Positions 1 through 11,411 of a stretch of 64,000 nucleotides of DNA are shown one piece after another. Position numbers and translations under genes: made by a program. Origin of the DNA: Xylona heveae TC161 (taxonomy: Eukaryota > Ascomycota > Xylonomycetes > Xylonales > Xylonaceae); NCBI RefSeq assembly GCF_001619985.1, contig NW_017264195.1, positions 1-64,000 on the forward strand, given 5' to 3'. The notes under the pieces are model-generated. The model searched no databases, was not told where the DNA came from, and worked only from the letters and a program-made list of their open reading frames with translations. Each line of letters begins with the position of its first letter. Position 1 is the stretch's first letter.

Positions 1-1870
1 ACTGCAGTAACAAATTAAACTATGGTTTGATAAATTCTTACTATATAAATTCCTAAGTCTAACCCTTTGGAAAAAGTAGAAAAACCCTCTATAATTACAA
101 AGACAGTTGTACAAATTACAGCAAACTACTATATACTAGGTGTATAGAAGTTAGTTAAGGAAACAATTAGAGGATGTCATGTTTGCAACCAGGATAAGAA
201 AAGTAGACATAAGTCATATAGGAACTTGAGGAATCTAGAAGTACTACATTAGTCATGGGAATTAGTTACAATGGACTTCATTATGGATTTACTAGAATCA
301 ATAGACCTAGTTATAGGACAAAAGTACAATACATTACTTGTAATTGTAGAATGACTTACAAAATATATATATTTCATTCTAATAACAAAAGAGGCTATAG
401 TAGAATAAACAGCATATTTGGTACTACAAATGGTAATAGTGAATCATTAGTTACCAAAGAAATTTATTACTGACAAAGACAAGCTATTTACATCAAGATT
501 CTGGAGAACAATAATAGTAAACTTGGGAGTGGAATACAAGATGTCAACCACAGCTCATCTACAAACAGATAAACAAACTAAATAAATTAACTAGATTATT
601 AAACAGTATCTACAACACTATATTAGCTACCAACAAGAGAATTAAGTACCATTGTTACCAGTTGCTTAGTATGTATACAATAGTACAAAACAGGATACTA
701 TTAGAATGTTATCATTTCAGGCAAATTACAGATATAATCCAGTAGTTTAAAGAACAGAAATTAAAAATAACATTACAACAACAAGAGATCAAGTTTAGAA
801 ACTAGAAAATATAAGAGTATATCAATTAGGGAAGATTAAACAGACCAATCTTTAAGGAGGGAGGTAAAGTTTACCTACTCTATAGAAACTTGAAATCCAA
901 AAGACTAAACAAGAAGTTAGACTACATCAAGGCAGGACCTTTTAAAATTAAGAAACAAGTCAATGAAGTAATATATTAATTACAACTACCTAAAGGAACA
1001 AGAATACATCTAACATTCCATGTCTTACTATTGGAACCAGTACTAAGAAATATACTACTTACAAAGGAACTAGACATTTCATCTAAGGACAAAGAATATG
1101 ACATCAAAGAAATTCTAGATGCAAAGAAAAAAGGTTAGCAATGGAAATACTATGTCAAATGGCTCAACTACAGGGAAGAATCAAATTCATGAGAACCATG
1201 AACCAATTTGAATTGCCCTAAGAAGATTGCTAAATTCTACTAACAAAGGAAGAGGAAAGATCTAGAGGATTCAAGAAAGCAGACTAATCAAAATTAGAAG
1301 AAATTAGAGGAGAAAAAACAGTAGAAGCAGTAGCTTTAGACTCTTGTTCCAGACACTCTAATTCCTTGATAGATTCAAGTTCTTACTAAAACATCTCCTT
1401 ACCATGATTATAGTTTTGAAGAAGCTGTTTGTAAAGGCATGAGTGATGGGTAGAGAGCTGAGAAGCCTCTTTGACTAGGTAGGAAAACTTAGATTCTGTT
1501 TCCTCTAGAGAAGTCTCAATATAGTAGCAATTAGAATCAAGACATTGCTAGTCAGCCTCAGATACTACTAGATCACACTTTCAACCATGGAAAATGTACT
1601 CAACACAACAGCCAGACTCAAGAGAAACTTTACAGACCTAACCAGAAGAATAGCAGGTGGAACAAGAAGTTAGCATGTTACAGGAAAGTTGAGAAGTACA
1701 GTTGGCAAGACAATGACAACAAATAGAACTAGAAATCTTTGGCATGATGGAACAAAAGGTTAGAAGAATGAAGAAATAACAGGAAGGAGGGAAGCCTTAC
1801 CTTTTATAAGAAGACCAGGCAGTTATAGAATTAGCCTTTTGAGTCAAAAGGATGAAAAGGGAGGACCTAA
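1..1870 (+). mobile_element. Ty3/Gypsy chromovirus fossil, internal 3' part
   Basis: AT-rich stretch holding the 3' half of a pol region. An integrase core of Ty3/Gypsy type is readable at about 130-770, and a chromodomain-like segment at about 1085-1240 points to the chromovirus branch. A polypurine run at about 1847-1866 lies directly before the LTR. The 5' part of the element lies outside the window. The copy is clearly broken, with many breaks, and its base composition fits old RIP-type decay. It is treated as a fossil. Confidence 0.85.
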
Positions 1871-2602
1871 TGTAACAATGGTTACAAGGGTTGGTAGCAG
1901 ATGGTGCAGAGCCTACTTATAAAGTGCAGAGGCATGGTATACTAAATGATATCACAAGATAGGAGGTCACATGATGATAAGATAAGAAGGTAGAAAGCAG
2001 TAGCAGAAATAGTAATTGCAGTGATTACAAGTAATTACAAGGTGATCAAGGTAATCAGGTGTAATCAGCATGGAACAGATTGTCTATATAAGGAGGATGG
2101 TTTTCCTATGTAGCTAGAATTGTTCTGTATAGTTCTTGAAGTTACTGTATTGACATTATTGTTTTAAGCATTACTGCTTTACAGTATTTAGTTATCAGTA
2201 TCTAGATAATAGTACAATGGCAATCTTATTGTTTACTTTATCTACCAGACCTGAATCACTTCATTCATCTCATATCACTCCTATCACTAAATAATATTGC
2301 AGGATGCTATATTACTAGGTAAGAACCCTTGATGTACTGACAGGAAACTATCTAGGAAGATACAACCTGACACCTATCTATAGGTGTCACCATAACACTA
2401 TCTAGGAAGATACAACCCAATGCCTATCCATAGGTGTCATCATAACATAGTCTATATTAAGATATCTTGACAGCTCTTATTACTAAATAATATTATAAAA
2501 TACTATATTACTAGGTAAGAACTCTTGAGATATTAACAGAAAACTATCTAGGAAGATACTACTTGATGCCTATCTATAGGTGTTACCATAACACTAATTG
2601 AC
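1871..2602 (+). mobile_element. LTR of the Gypsy fossil
   Basis: This LTR of about 730 bases starts TGTAACA right after the polypurine run and ends TTGACA, so it has the usual TG...CA ends. A TATATAAGG promoter-like box lies near 2084-2092. Just outside the right end, at about 2612-2624, lies TGGTATAAGAGTA, which resembles a primer-binding site of the TGGTATCAGAGC kind. The LTR therefore has 3'-LTR context on its left and 5'-LTR context on its right. Confidence 0.6.
2286..2596 (+). repeat. Direct repeats inside the LTR
   Basis: A unit of about 53 bases containing CTATCTAGGAAGATAC followed by a CCTAT..ATAGG hairpin occurs at about 2345-2399, 2398-2449 and 2547-2596. The first and third copies sit in a larger imperfect duplication with period near 196 bases that begins ACTAAATAATATT at 2286 and again near 2482. 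The repeats are diverged, as expected in an old LTR. Confidence 0.7.
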
Positions 2603-2639
2603 ATTATATCTTGGTATAAGAGTAGAAAAAAAAAGTACA

Positions 2640-3029
2640 CTAAGCAATACCAAGGTGGGCAAAGTTATCCAGAAACTTTTCACTAAGAGGAACTTCCTCC
2701 TCCATCCGGTTGTAGCATTGCCTGTAAAAGTTGCACTGGCCTAACCGGCCCACATAGTGCAGCTTTCGTGGAGGTGTTCGTTCGCGTCCAGTCACCTGGA
2801 GCTTACTGGAAACGTCACAAAAGCATGGAGGGTTGCGAAGAGAATTCCCGCCACGATCGTCAAAGCACAAGAACTTTCCACAAGGGGAGCACTTGTAATA
2901 CGGACGTCCTGCATTGCCATTGCGGTTGGAAGACCGGGTGACAAATCGGTGGCTGGGACGGTGGCATAGGATACACAGTGGTGGTTTGCAAGGTGGATCG
3001 GCAAGTTCCACACTGCCATCGGGCAGCAA
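2640..3029 (-). CDS. Small GRF-type zinc-finger protein
   Basis: The predicted 129-residue protein has an N-terminal CxxC pair (residues about 18-21), a GRF-type core (NGNAGRPYYKC..C at about 37-51) and a second cysteine pair near residues 68-70. GRF zinc fingers bind nucleic acid and occur in DNA repair enzymes and in many short uncharacterised fungal proteins; this looks like one of the latter. The start is the first methionine before the first cysteine pair. A spliced 5' exon reaching to about 3150 is possible but no clear splice pair was found. It borders the LTR fossil closely, so its 3' end may be altered by the insertion. Specific function is unknown. Confidence 0.6.
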   Translation of the reverse strand: MLPDGSVELADPPCKPPLCILCHRPSHRFVTRSSNRNGNAGRPYYKCSPCGKFLCFDDRGGNSLRNPPCFCDVSSKLQVTGRERTPPRKLHYVGRLGQCNFYRQCYNRMEEEVPLSEKFLDNFAHLGIA

Positions 3030-3900
3030 ATCGAACGATATACAGTCGATAACGGGGGTTACTTTGTGAATAGTCTATGCTAGGACGTAAGCCGAGATTT
3101 TTTGGATGTCCCATGGAGGTGTTGGAGGGGCAGGGGGCAGGTATAGAAAACAACCTTTAACATACCCGCATCTTAAAGGTAATGGCTTCCAAAGAGCAGT
3201 CCGAGGATCTTCAGCGTCAGGAAAGACAGGAGGCCTCAGACAAATACCAACCAACGGAGAGCTTGCCCCCTTTTTATGTATGCCGCCCAACCATCCATCT
3301 CTGCTTCAAGTTGATTTTGGACGTTTGCAGCGAAATGGGATGGTAGTAAATATTAGAGGACATACTCAGCCAGTCATCAAGGGTGGAAGGGAAATGATCC
3401 GTTGCCTTTGAGGGTGGTGTATTTGTTGGTTGTGGTCATACGCTTGTTGGCAACATGAACACTCATTGGTGGTTAGTATTTACTAGATTTACCAGGGATA
3501 GTAACGTTGAAAGAATACCTGATCGGCTGACTTCTTGGCATAGTACTTTAGCTATTTGATTAACTATGTTATACTAGGGTGTGCTGGTCCTGGTCGGGTT
3601 AATCTTGACTCCTCTTTTCTTAACCTGGCTTAGGAGTAGTCCAGGTTGGTTTCTAGCCTCTATCGTTAACCTCTAGACTAATTAACCTTAATAAACTTTA
3701 TAATATTTTGTTTATAAACTCAATTATCTAAATTAACCTAACTATTTCAATTGTTCTAAAATTTTCTATAGATATCTCTATACTCCGTAAACAAAATGAT
3801 TTAGGGACAATGGCCTCAGGAGAGTCAACTAGTTCTTCCTCGCATAATCTCCTCCCTATTTCTTTTCTCGCTATTTGTTTTTTTTTAGTCGCCTGCTATA
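3030..3900. other. Intergenic region
   Basis: No gene recognised. The left half has overlapping open frames on both strands with no family resemblance. The right half (3480-3790) is AT-rich. A TAGGGTGTGCTGG sequence at 3575-3587 resembles a hAT-type transposon end, but no matching inverted end was seen downstream. Confidence 0.5.
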
Positions 3901-5386
3901 ATGGGTCTCGTGGCTGCTCTCCTTGTCATAGCAACTATGGCTGCTGCTGACACTATCGCCAACCGCGAGCGGCTTGGGGCGATATCTAAGGCCGCCGAGG
4001 CCACAACAACGCCGCAGAACTGGACCTCCAACGTGAGGGGTACTGCTTTTGACCGCTTCTACCAAATCTGGCTGGAGAATGCTGTATGTATAATATTACG
4101 CTTGTGTGCAAGCACAAAGTTCATTACACAAACTGCTCACGATATAACAGGATTACAGCGGGGCTGCGAGTGACACCAATCAGCAGTGGCTAGCTAGCCA
4201 GGGTATCACCCTCACCAATTTCTTCGCAGTCGGCCACACCTCCGAGCCCAATTACTGCGCTGCGGCCAGTGGCGACAATTATGGCATGAACAACGATAAT
4301 TTCCACCAGATTCCGACCAATGTGTCGACTATAGCAGATTTGCTGAATACCAAGGGAATCTCGTGGGCTGAGTACCAGCAGGACCTACCCTACCCGGGCT
4401 TCCAGGGCAACGACTATCCCAACCAGCAGACCCATGCCAACGACTACGTCCGCAAGCACAACCCTCTGGTGCTCTTCAACAGCATCTCTAACAATGACAC
4501 AGCGCTGCGCCTGATCAAAAATTTTACTAATTTCTACGACGACTTGCGCAACAAGCAGCTGCCGCAATGGGCCTTCTTTACTCCCAACATGACAAATGAT
4601 GCGCACGATACTAACATCACCTTTGGCTCCCAGTGGCTGCGCGACTTTGTATCCGAGCTCATGAACAACACCTATTTCTGGGACAACACCTTACTGCTGC
4701 TAACATTTGACGAATCCGAAAACTACGCCAACAACAATCGCATCTTCAGCATCTTGTTAGGTGGCGCTGTCCCGAAGAAACTGGCGGGCACGAAGGATCA
4801 CACCTTCTACACCCACTATTCGGGCATTGCGTCCGTCTCGGCCAACTGGGGCCTGCCATCCCTCGGCCGCTGGGACTGCGGTGCTAATATCTTCCAGCTA
4901 GTCGCCGAGAAGGCCGGCTACACCAACTGGAATGTCGATACCACCAACCTGTCCCTCAATCAGTCCCTGCCCGGCCCGCTGGCGCTCGGGGCCCGCTCCA
5001 GGTACCGTTCGACCTGGCCGGTGCCCTCCACCAACGACTCGTGCTCCGCCGGCCATGGTATCCTCCAGGGTGTCGTTGACACCTACACGGGCCGTGCTCC
5101 AACATATAACTACACTGCGCCCTTCCCGTACGATGCCTCCCACGGTCTTGACGTTGGTGTGGCTTATTTCCGCAACGGCTCTACCTACTTGTCGGGTGTC
5201 AACAGTACCGGCCTAAGTACCGCCGAACGGTCTTCCAGTATCTCGAGCTCTGGCTCCAGCTCGGCCTCAGCCTCTTCCAGCAAGAGTGCTGCCGCGAACG
5301 TCACCGTCCCCGCTGTCAATGGCTTCCTGGCTGTCGTGCTCTGGCTGGCCTGCTGGGTCTGGTGTACATACTTGCTGGATGTATAA
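3901..5386 (+). CDS. Secreted GPI-anchored acid phosphatase (phosphoesterase family)
   Basis: Two exons, 3901-4083 and 4151-5386, give 472 residues. Splicing 4084-4150 (GTATGT..ACAG) restores WLENADYSGAASD, the conserved start of the fungal acid phosphatase/phospholipase-C-like phosphoesterase family. Further family blocks follow: HTSEPNY, PQWAFFTPNMTNDAHDTNI, LLTFDESE, SANWGLPSLGRWDCGANIFQ. There is an N-terminal signal peptide (residues 1-16), several N-x-S/T sites, a Ser-rich C-terminal stretch and a final hydrophobic segment typical of GPI anchoring. It should release phosphate from phosphomonoesters at the cell surface. It is convergent with the AIM6-like gene. Confidence 0.88.
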
Positions 5387-5768
5387 CAGCAACTCACTCT
5401 GGTTGGACCAATCAGGTGTCATGTCATCTTTGAAAAGTAATAAGGATCTCATGTCTCTTTTTGCACGTAGGTTCGCTGACAATTTCTGTTCTTGTATAAG
5501 TGAATGTTATGTATCAGGTTATTGGCTTAGCGCGGCGTGAGAAAATAAGTATGATACTTTAAGTAGTTATGTTTGAGTAAATCAACAGAAGTTTCCCTGC
5601 CTGTAACCCGTTAATTTTAATAAGACAAAGGACTGTTCCTGTTTTAAGGATTAGAATTTCACAGTTACACCTTGTTTGTAATTTATTGCAATTTGAGCTT
5701 GCCAAATCATTTTGACCGTTCACTACTGATTCAAATCATCATCCTTTGTACCCAGCTAAAATTCCAGG
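5387..5768. other. Convergent intergenic region
   Basis: Shared 3' region of the acid phosphatase and the AIM6-like gene. It is AT-rich and nothing further was recognised. Confidence 0.6.
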
Positions 5769-7087
5769 TCAACTCCACCAGCTGCGATGCTTTCTCCAAT
5801 CTCGCTGTGTTGCGTCCCTCAAATCATCCACATTAATTACATCCACGCCTTCACGCACAAGTATATGCCACACATGGTTTCTTAACCCACGCGGCCAGCT
5901 TGGTGTGCCCCAATATCGTACTTTAAGACCGCGCTCGTGTGCAGCGTTGATTTGGCACCGGAGCTTGGAGAGCTGGCTCTGAGAGAATCGGTTAAAGTTC
6001 AGATGTCCAATTGCCTTGTAAAAATTGACAGAGGCGTAATAACTATTAGAAGGGGTGTACGGAAGCTTGTCTGCCGATCGTTGCGAACAATGAGCCGAGA
6101 TATCGTCGAGGGGAGTGTCGAAGAAGATATCGCGATACGTGATTTGCCCAAAGAGACGATGGAAAGGCGCATCTCCTGAGACAACAACCGTAATCGGTCG
6201 CTGAATGACGGACGAACCGTTGAAATGTGTGAGGTACCCCGCTTCACGGAGCGGCTTTAGATTTTCGACGAGACGAGGCCAAAGATGCTCACCGTCGGCT
6301 TTGAAGTCGACAAGCAACACTAAACTCTGGGACGGATCATTTGCAAACACACCGGCGACATCGTTCCTGTCTGCATTATCATCCAAGGATAAATTGACCG
6401 ATCGGGGGTTGTGGTCTTCAAGCATCTTCAGAAGTGGATCGAGATACAGGCTGCGCAAGCTCTGATCTTGTGTTAACGTAAGGGGTAGATGTCCCACTAG
6501 GAGTTCGTTGCCCGAGAGCCAGACATCAGCCTCTATGCTGGTGCAACCAGCAGCGAGGGCAGAATGCAAGGGAACGCGACGCCAGTAATCGTTATGTGAG
6601 TGGCAAGCGACGGGAATGACACCGTACGTTGCCCAGTGAGAGAAGATCGACGGGCGACCACCGGGTAAAACCCATGCATCGAGTGCAGAGTCAAGATCAT
6701 CCGGGAAGAGATACACAAGGCCCTGCCAGGTCAGGGAAAGGAGCTTGAGGAGTCCACTAGATTGATTGAATGAGGTCAGCCTTGCAGGATCGTCATCATC
6801 GGAAAGGAAGTAACGAAATGTAAACCCAGGAGAACCTACAGAAGAATGATGAGACCCCAAAAGGGACGCCGCACCAATCGACAGAACAGAGCCTGTTTTG
6901 ACAAAGGTCGGGTATTGCACCATACATGTGAGCATCTCCACACCGACAGGCAGGATTTGGTAACAGAGATTGGATTGTACTTGGCCCAGGTAGCCCGCTT
7001 GGATTTCGACAAGACTGAAGTCGACAGACCCTCCTCCGATGATATCTCAAAAGGACTGAACTCAGACCTATAGTATGGCGTAGCCAT
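5769..7087 (-). CDS. AIM6-like PLC-type phosphodiesterase
   Basis: The main frame (5769 to about 6941) encodes a glycerophosphodiester phosphodiesterase-like TIM-barrel of the Altered-Inheritance-of-Mitochondria-6 family. Visible hallmarks are CHSHNDYWRRVPL (catalytic His region), GCTSIEADVWL (metal-binding Glu/Asp), LLVGH, VLLVDFKADG and, near the C terminus, VRYWGTPSWP and DVINVDDL. The likely start is ATG at 7087 in a second frame, giving a short polar N terminus and then a hydrophobic stretch (FWGLIILL). A junction between about 6990 and 6830 must join the two frames, and I could not fix the splice sites. The substrate of AIM6 proteins is not established. Confidence 0.75.
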
Positions 7088-7753
7088 GATGGTTTGTATA
7101 ATTACGAGACTACCAAGAGACTGCGAAGAGGTACTACAAAGCTTGATTATTATAACGAGGGTGCCCTGGTGCCTAACCCCTCAACTACGATACCTTAGGG
7201 ACTCACGTTACCTTACCTACGCTGTTTGTAGTAAACATACTCCGATAGCTGCAAACTAGGTAGGTAGCTACCCTGCTCCCTAGCCAAAGGCATCCATCTC
7301 GAGAAGACGCTGGTAGGTACCTGAGATACATGTTGAAGACTTCACTGATACCTGGCAGCCCTCGTAGCTTACCGAGAGCTGCCGTTAGCGGTTTGGTTTA
7401 GCTGGGGCCTTAGCCGATAAGCAGCCACTCGTTGCCGTCTTCTCCTGATACCGCCACTGTCCCCATCATGGTTGCCTAGATAAGATATTGAGAGATTTTC
7501 CGACCCCCGATTAATTTTGTGTTTTGGTGTATATAGCATAGCGATCGGAACTCATTCATGTCACCCCGACAGTAGATGGTCGGACTGGGCACCCACCAGG
7601 CTACCCGTACCCATTCTGCAGCTGCTATCATCTATTGTTTATTGAAAGACTATTATAAAAGTTAAAACGTATCATAGGCGATGGTGGTTAGACAATGAAT
7701 CGTAATTTGTTTATTTTTGCTTCCAGAGCAATTTGATCGATCAATGAAAACTT
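7088..7753. other. Intergenic region left of the ETP cluster
   Basis: Upstream region of the AIM6-like gene and 3' flank of the cluster regulator. No coding sequence or repeat was recognised. Confidence 0.5.
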
Positions 7754-9265
7754 TTAAAAAGGTATACTATTCTGTTTCAAACAGTCTATACCTCCTGAGC
7801 CCCCGGTTTGCTTTTCTAATTTTACTACCTCTTGTTTAAATTTCCTTACTTGAAGTTTGAGATACTCACTATCCGCTTCATTCCCTGACGACCGATTTGC
7901 CCTCTGGTCAAAGCTTTCGACAATGGACTTTACATCTCTCAAGTGGTGTCGGATAAGAAGGCACTTGATACTAGTTGCAAGCTGACAGGAGGGTTGATAG
8001 TTTCCAAGTCGGATGTCAAGTTGCGAGATGGGTTCCTGACAGGGAGCAGACGAGGTAATATATAGCTCAAACAGCTTCGAGAGAAGCATCGAGGTTAAAA
8101 AGAAACCTTGGGTATTGGAACAACAGAAGCTGCAGTGGAGGAAGCGCGATATCGAAGGGAGTACCTGCTGCGAGAGAATTAGGACAGTATCGAGTCTAAC
8201 GACACGATCAAGACCAGAAATGGTTTGTAGATGACAAAGATGGTCGGAGAGACGGTGAAAGCAATTGCATGATGCAACTGCCGCTTCATTTTGTTGATAG
8301 AAAAGTGGTTGAGGCGATATTAGCTCCCTGCCCAAACTTTTTCCGCGCTGGGGTTGTCGATCCATTGGGAGTTGATAATTGCTGACAGATGGTGATAGCC
8401 ATGGCGAGGAATCCTGAGACGTGTGTAGCTGTCCCTGCTCGTCTTCGCCATCCTCATGGCATGATTGTGTGCTTTCTATATCAAAATTAAGGTATTGAGT
8501 ATCGAGTCCTGTATTTAATTTAGTTAGACAATGATTTTATATGGGTGCGCCATTACTAACCAGCTCCTGTCAATTCCGGAATTTCCGAATGGTCCTGTAG
8601 AATTCAGGTTACCACAAGTCATGATAGCTAAAGCAATTCCGTGTGAATGAATCTTACCTGCTGATGGTTGAGAAATTCAAAATCATCTGCCGTGGATCCC
8701 CCAAAGTCTAAGAGCGGATCGAGAGGCATCTGATAGGGCGGTGTGTCTAGTGGAAATATAGAAGGTTTATCGGAATCCGTTCTCTCCACCGGCTGAAGTG
8801 AAGACAGATCTGCTGCAGGCGGCGAGATCGTGGAGGAAATTGTGGTGATAGGTTGAGTTGAAGACGGAGAGCAATTTCTGCCCTGAATTGCGCAATCGCT
8901 AGCGGTCTGGGGTGTCGGCACTTGTATCGACTGTGCCTCAGACGATCCTTGTTCTTCTCTCATTCTTTTTAACCTTTCCAGAGTCTTCTTATTGACGCTC
9001 CCCTTTGGCTTCCCCAGCTTTGCTCGATAACTGTAGCGGCACTCCATACCACTGGCGTGGAGACGTTCAACGGTCAGCTCAAACCCCTGCCCAGATCTGT
9101 AGATAGAACTTACTCCCTCGCGCATCTTGAGCATGGCATACCGCCACTACATCGGACCTTTGCACCATGGCATGCGTTACATGCAGAGCGAAGCTTTCTC
9201 GTCTCTTCCGATGCTCGCCTTGCATTTGTGTTTCCTTCGGAAGCTTGAGGTGACGGAAGAGTCAT
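7754..9265 (-). CDS. gliZ: Zn2Cys6 cluster regulator, AflR/GliZ-like
   Basis: Four exons: 9265-9114, 9051-8658, 8594-8561 and 8508-7754. Removing 9113-9052 joins the zinc cluster [20 protein letters not shown] + ARDGMEC, a C-x2-C-x6-C-x5-C-x2-C-x6-C binuclear cluster, followed by the basic linker [20 protein letters not shown] seen in AflR-type proteins. The C-terminal exon has the AflR-like region ([14 protein letters not shown] and [15 protein letters not shown]). A Ser/Thr/Pro-rich stretch lies between them. ETP clusters usually carry one such regulator (GliZ, SirZ), and its place at the left end of this cluster fits that job. The start at 9265 was chosen because upstream in-frame sequence shows no family resemblance. 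Confidence 0.88.
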
Positions 9266-10504
9266 GTTCGGCAACTTTCCTTGTATGATCTTGTAGACCA
9301 AAGACTTGAAATTACTGTCTAGATCTCTTAGTACCCTGTATGACAGTGAAAAGTCAGGTATTTCAGATTGGCTGAAGATTAGAGAAACCGCGGCTTTCAG
9401 GCATCTATATTTTATTCGTTCAAACACTGTCACATTTGCGGTTGGTTCCTTTACATAACCTCCCTATCTGCCTTCAAGATACCCGGAGGGAAGCCATCAA
9501 AATTGCCCAACGGGTCCTGCAAATCTAATAAACTAACAGCAAGGGCTGGGATGCCATATGGTGTATCCCCACACGGGAGAGTCAGACCAAGAGTAAGCCG
9601 CAGACATGCTAATGCAGATCTTGTATTTCATGCCAATGAACAACAATGGTGGTAAAAACCTAGCCGTCAAAGACTATATTAGTGTACCATGGATGGACGG
9701 AGTAGTCAGGTACATGTTAAAGCTACTGGCAAGGCTTTTCTTTCAGGCAATCTGGTAGCGAATTCCTTTGGCAATCGCTCCTAGCTAAACTGAAACTGAA
9801 ATGCAATCAATATCGGCGGAACTGATCAGAACAACAATGTAGTCCATCTCGATAGATGATTGATCACTCCGTAGAAGAAATAACTGTAGGATGCAGGTAC
9901 TGAAAATTAAAGGATTAAAAAGAGAACGAGACAGAAGCATGGATTGGGCTGTAGGCTGATACACGTGGCGTCCATTGTGCTCGGCTAATGAGCCACAAGG
10001 GTAGTTCTCTGTCGACTGTCAGTAAACCACCAAGGGACCCTGAATGTTATGTCATTCATCCCTTTCCAACCCCAACAGCATCACCATTTAACCGACATGA
10101 GGAGAACCAAGTTATATGTATGGGCAAATATCAATAACGACTTGGTTTCATCACTTAACTATTGTACAGGCCCCACTCTAATATGAGGGCGGTCTGAAAT
10201 TTTTCTCAGCGGTAACTGTCACGGAAGATTTTTCGGAGACTTATTACGCTGCTGCAAATGTGGATAACGCCGAGCTGGACATAATGGCAGGGTTTGGAGA
10301 CGGCTCGTGGACGGAATTTATCCATTGATATGGTAGATATCACTACAAAATTGAATCCGATCTAATACCATAGCGAGTCAAAGTTTTCCTCACACCACAA
10401 TTACCGGTAGAATGATAATACTTAATTTATGGAACTACAGAACCTCACCAAACATATAGAGAGCGTTCAGCAAGTTCTGGTAGTTCGGATTACGTGTCTC
10501 GGGG
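9266..10504. other. Divergent promoter region, regulator / GliK-like gene
   Basis: About 1.2 kb between the divergently transcribed regulator and cyclotransferase genes. No coding sequence recognised. By eye I found no perfect TCGGNNNCCGA site, the motif reported for GliZ-type regulation. Confidence 0.5.
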
Positions 10505-11388
10505 ATGCAAGCCACCGCAATGAAGCCCAATGAAACCGATGCATCTTGGTACTTTGCGTACGGCTCCAACATGGTGTCTGATGTCTTCGTCACCAGGCGG
10601 AAAATCAGCCCGGTGAGGAGCGAAGTAGCGTGTATCAAAAGCCATACACTATGTTTCAACATAATGGGTATCCCGTATTCGGATCCTGCAATGGCAGGTA
10701 TTCGCGCAATTGAGGATGAAAAGGAAGATAAAGCTGTGTACGGTGTTGCTTACTTGTTGAGCCAAGAAGATCTCCACCGAGTGGTACTCACTGAAGGGTA
10801 ACGTTGTCAAATCCCAAGGCAGAATCTCATTGCTCGTAACATGGACAGTCCTCTCACTGAACATCCATCCCAGTGGCGGAATTGCATACGATACGGCAGT
10901 CCTAGATGGCAGTCTTGAAAGAGATGGTTCTCCCATAAGAGTAACAACTCTGATTGGAAGACACGCCATCGAGCTCTCCTACGAGCGATTGCCTTCTGAG
11001 AGATACTTGGTAAGTCCACTTTCGACTGCGCACCAATATGTGCGGCCTAGGTCTCATGTCACTAATAATTATCTTTCTTTCGTGACAGGGTCTGCTGGTC
11101 CGTGGTGCTCGCGACCATTCGCTTCCTGAGCCTTATCAAAACAGACTGGCTGCGCATGCAACCTTTCATCCATTGCAAACCCGGAGATATCAGATTGGTA
11201 AATGGTTATTCAGCAGCTTCTGGCAGCGGGTTGCATATTGGATTGAAAGAGGTGTTCACAGGTTCAAGGGTCCCGATGGTTGCGTTCCAAAATGGTTCCT
11301 AATAATATTTGATTGCCTGCTATGGACTATGTGGATATACCACGACTATGTTCATTGCCACCTTTGGGGACGGGGCGACGGTCGTTGA
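10505..11388 (+). CDS. gliK: Gamma-glutamylcyclotransferase, GliK-like
   Basis: Three exons, 10505-10797, 10874-11009 and 11089-11388, give 242 residues. The N-terminal WYFAYGSNM is the substrate-binding signature of the gamma-glutamylcyclotransferase fold. The first splice restores LTEGGGIAYD, where family members have a Ser/Thr-Glu-Gly-Gly-Gly segment. In gliotoxin biosynthesis GliK removes the gamma-glutamyl groups from the bis-glutathione adduct. It starts divergently from the regulator and converges on the dipeptidase gene with only about 23 bases between stops, so 3' ends probably overlap. The C-terminal part (SFWQRVAYWIERG, FLIIFDCLLWTMW) is hydrophobic, as in the gliK branch. Confidence 0.88.
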
Positions 11389-11411
11389 GCAATGTTTGCA
11401 ATAACTGCTTT

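Noticed and set aside
3106-3411. 101-codon + strand frame near the GRF gene
   Set aside because: Overlaps opposite frames, no recognisable composition or domain.
3575-3587. Possible second hAT-type element starting TAGGGTGTGCTGG
   Set aside because: No matching inverted right end or target duplication was found within the next 400 bases.
4081-4285. Frame break in the acid phosphatase
   Set aside because: Splicing 4084-4150 restores the conserved WLENADYSGAASD segment, so it is an ordinary intron.
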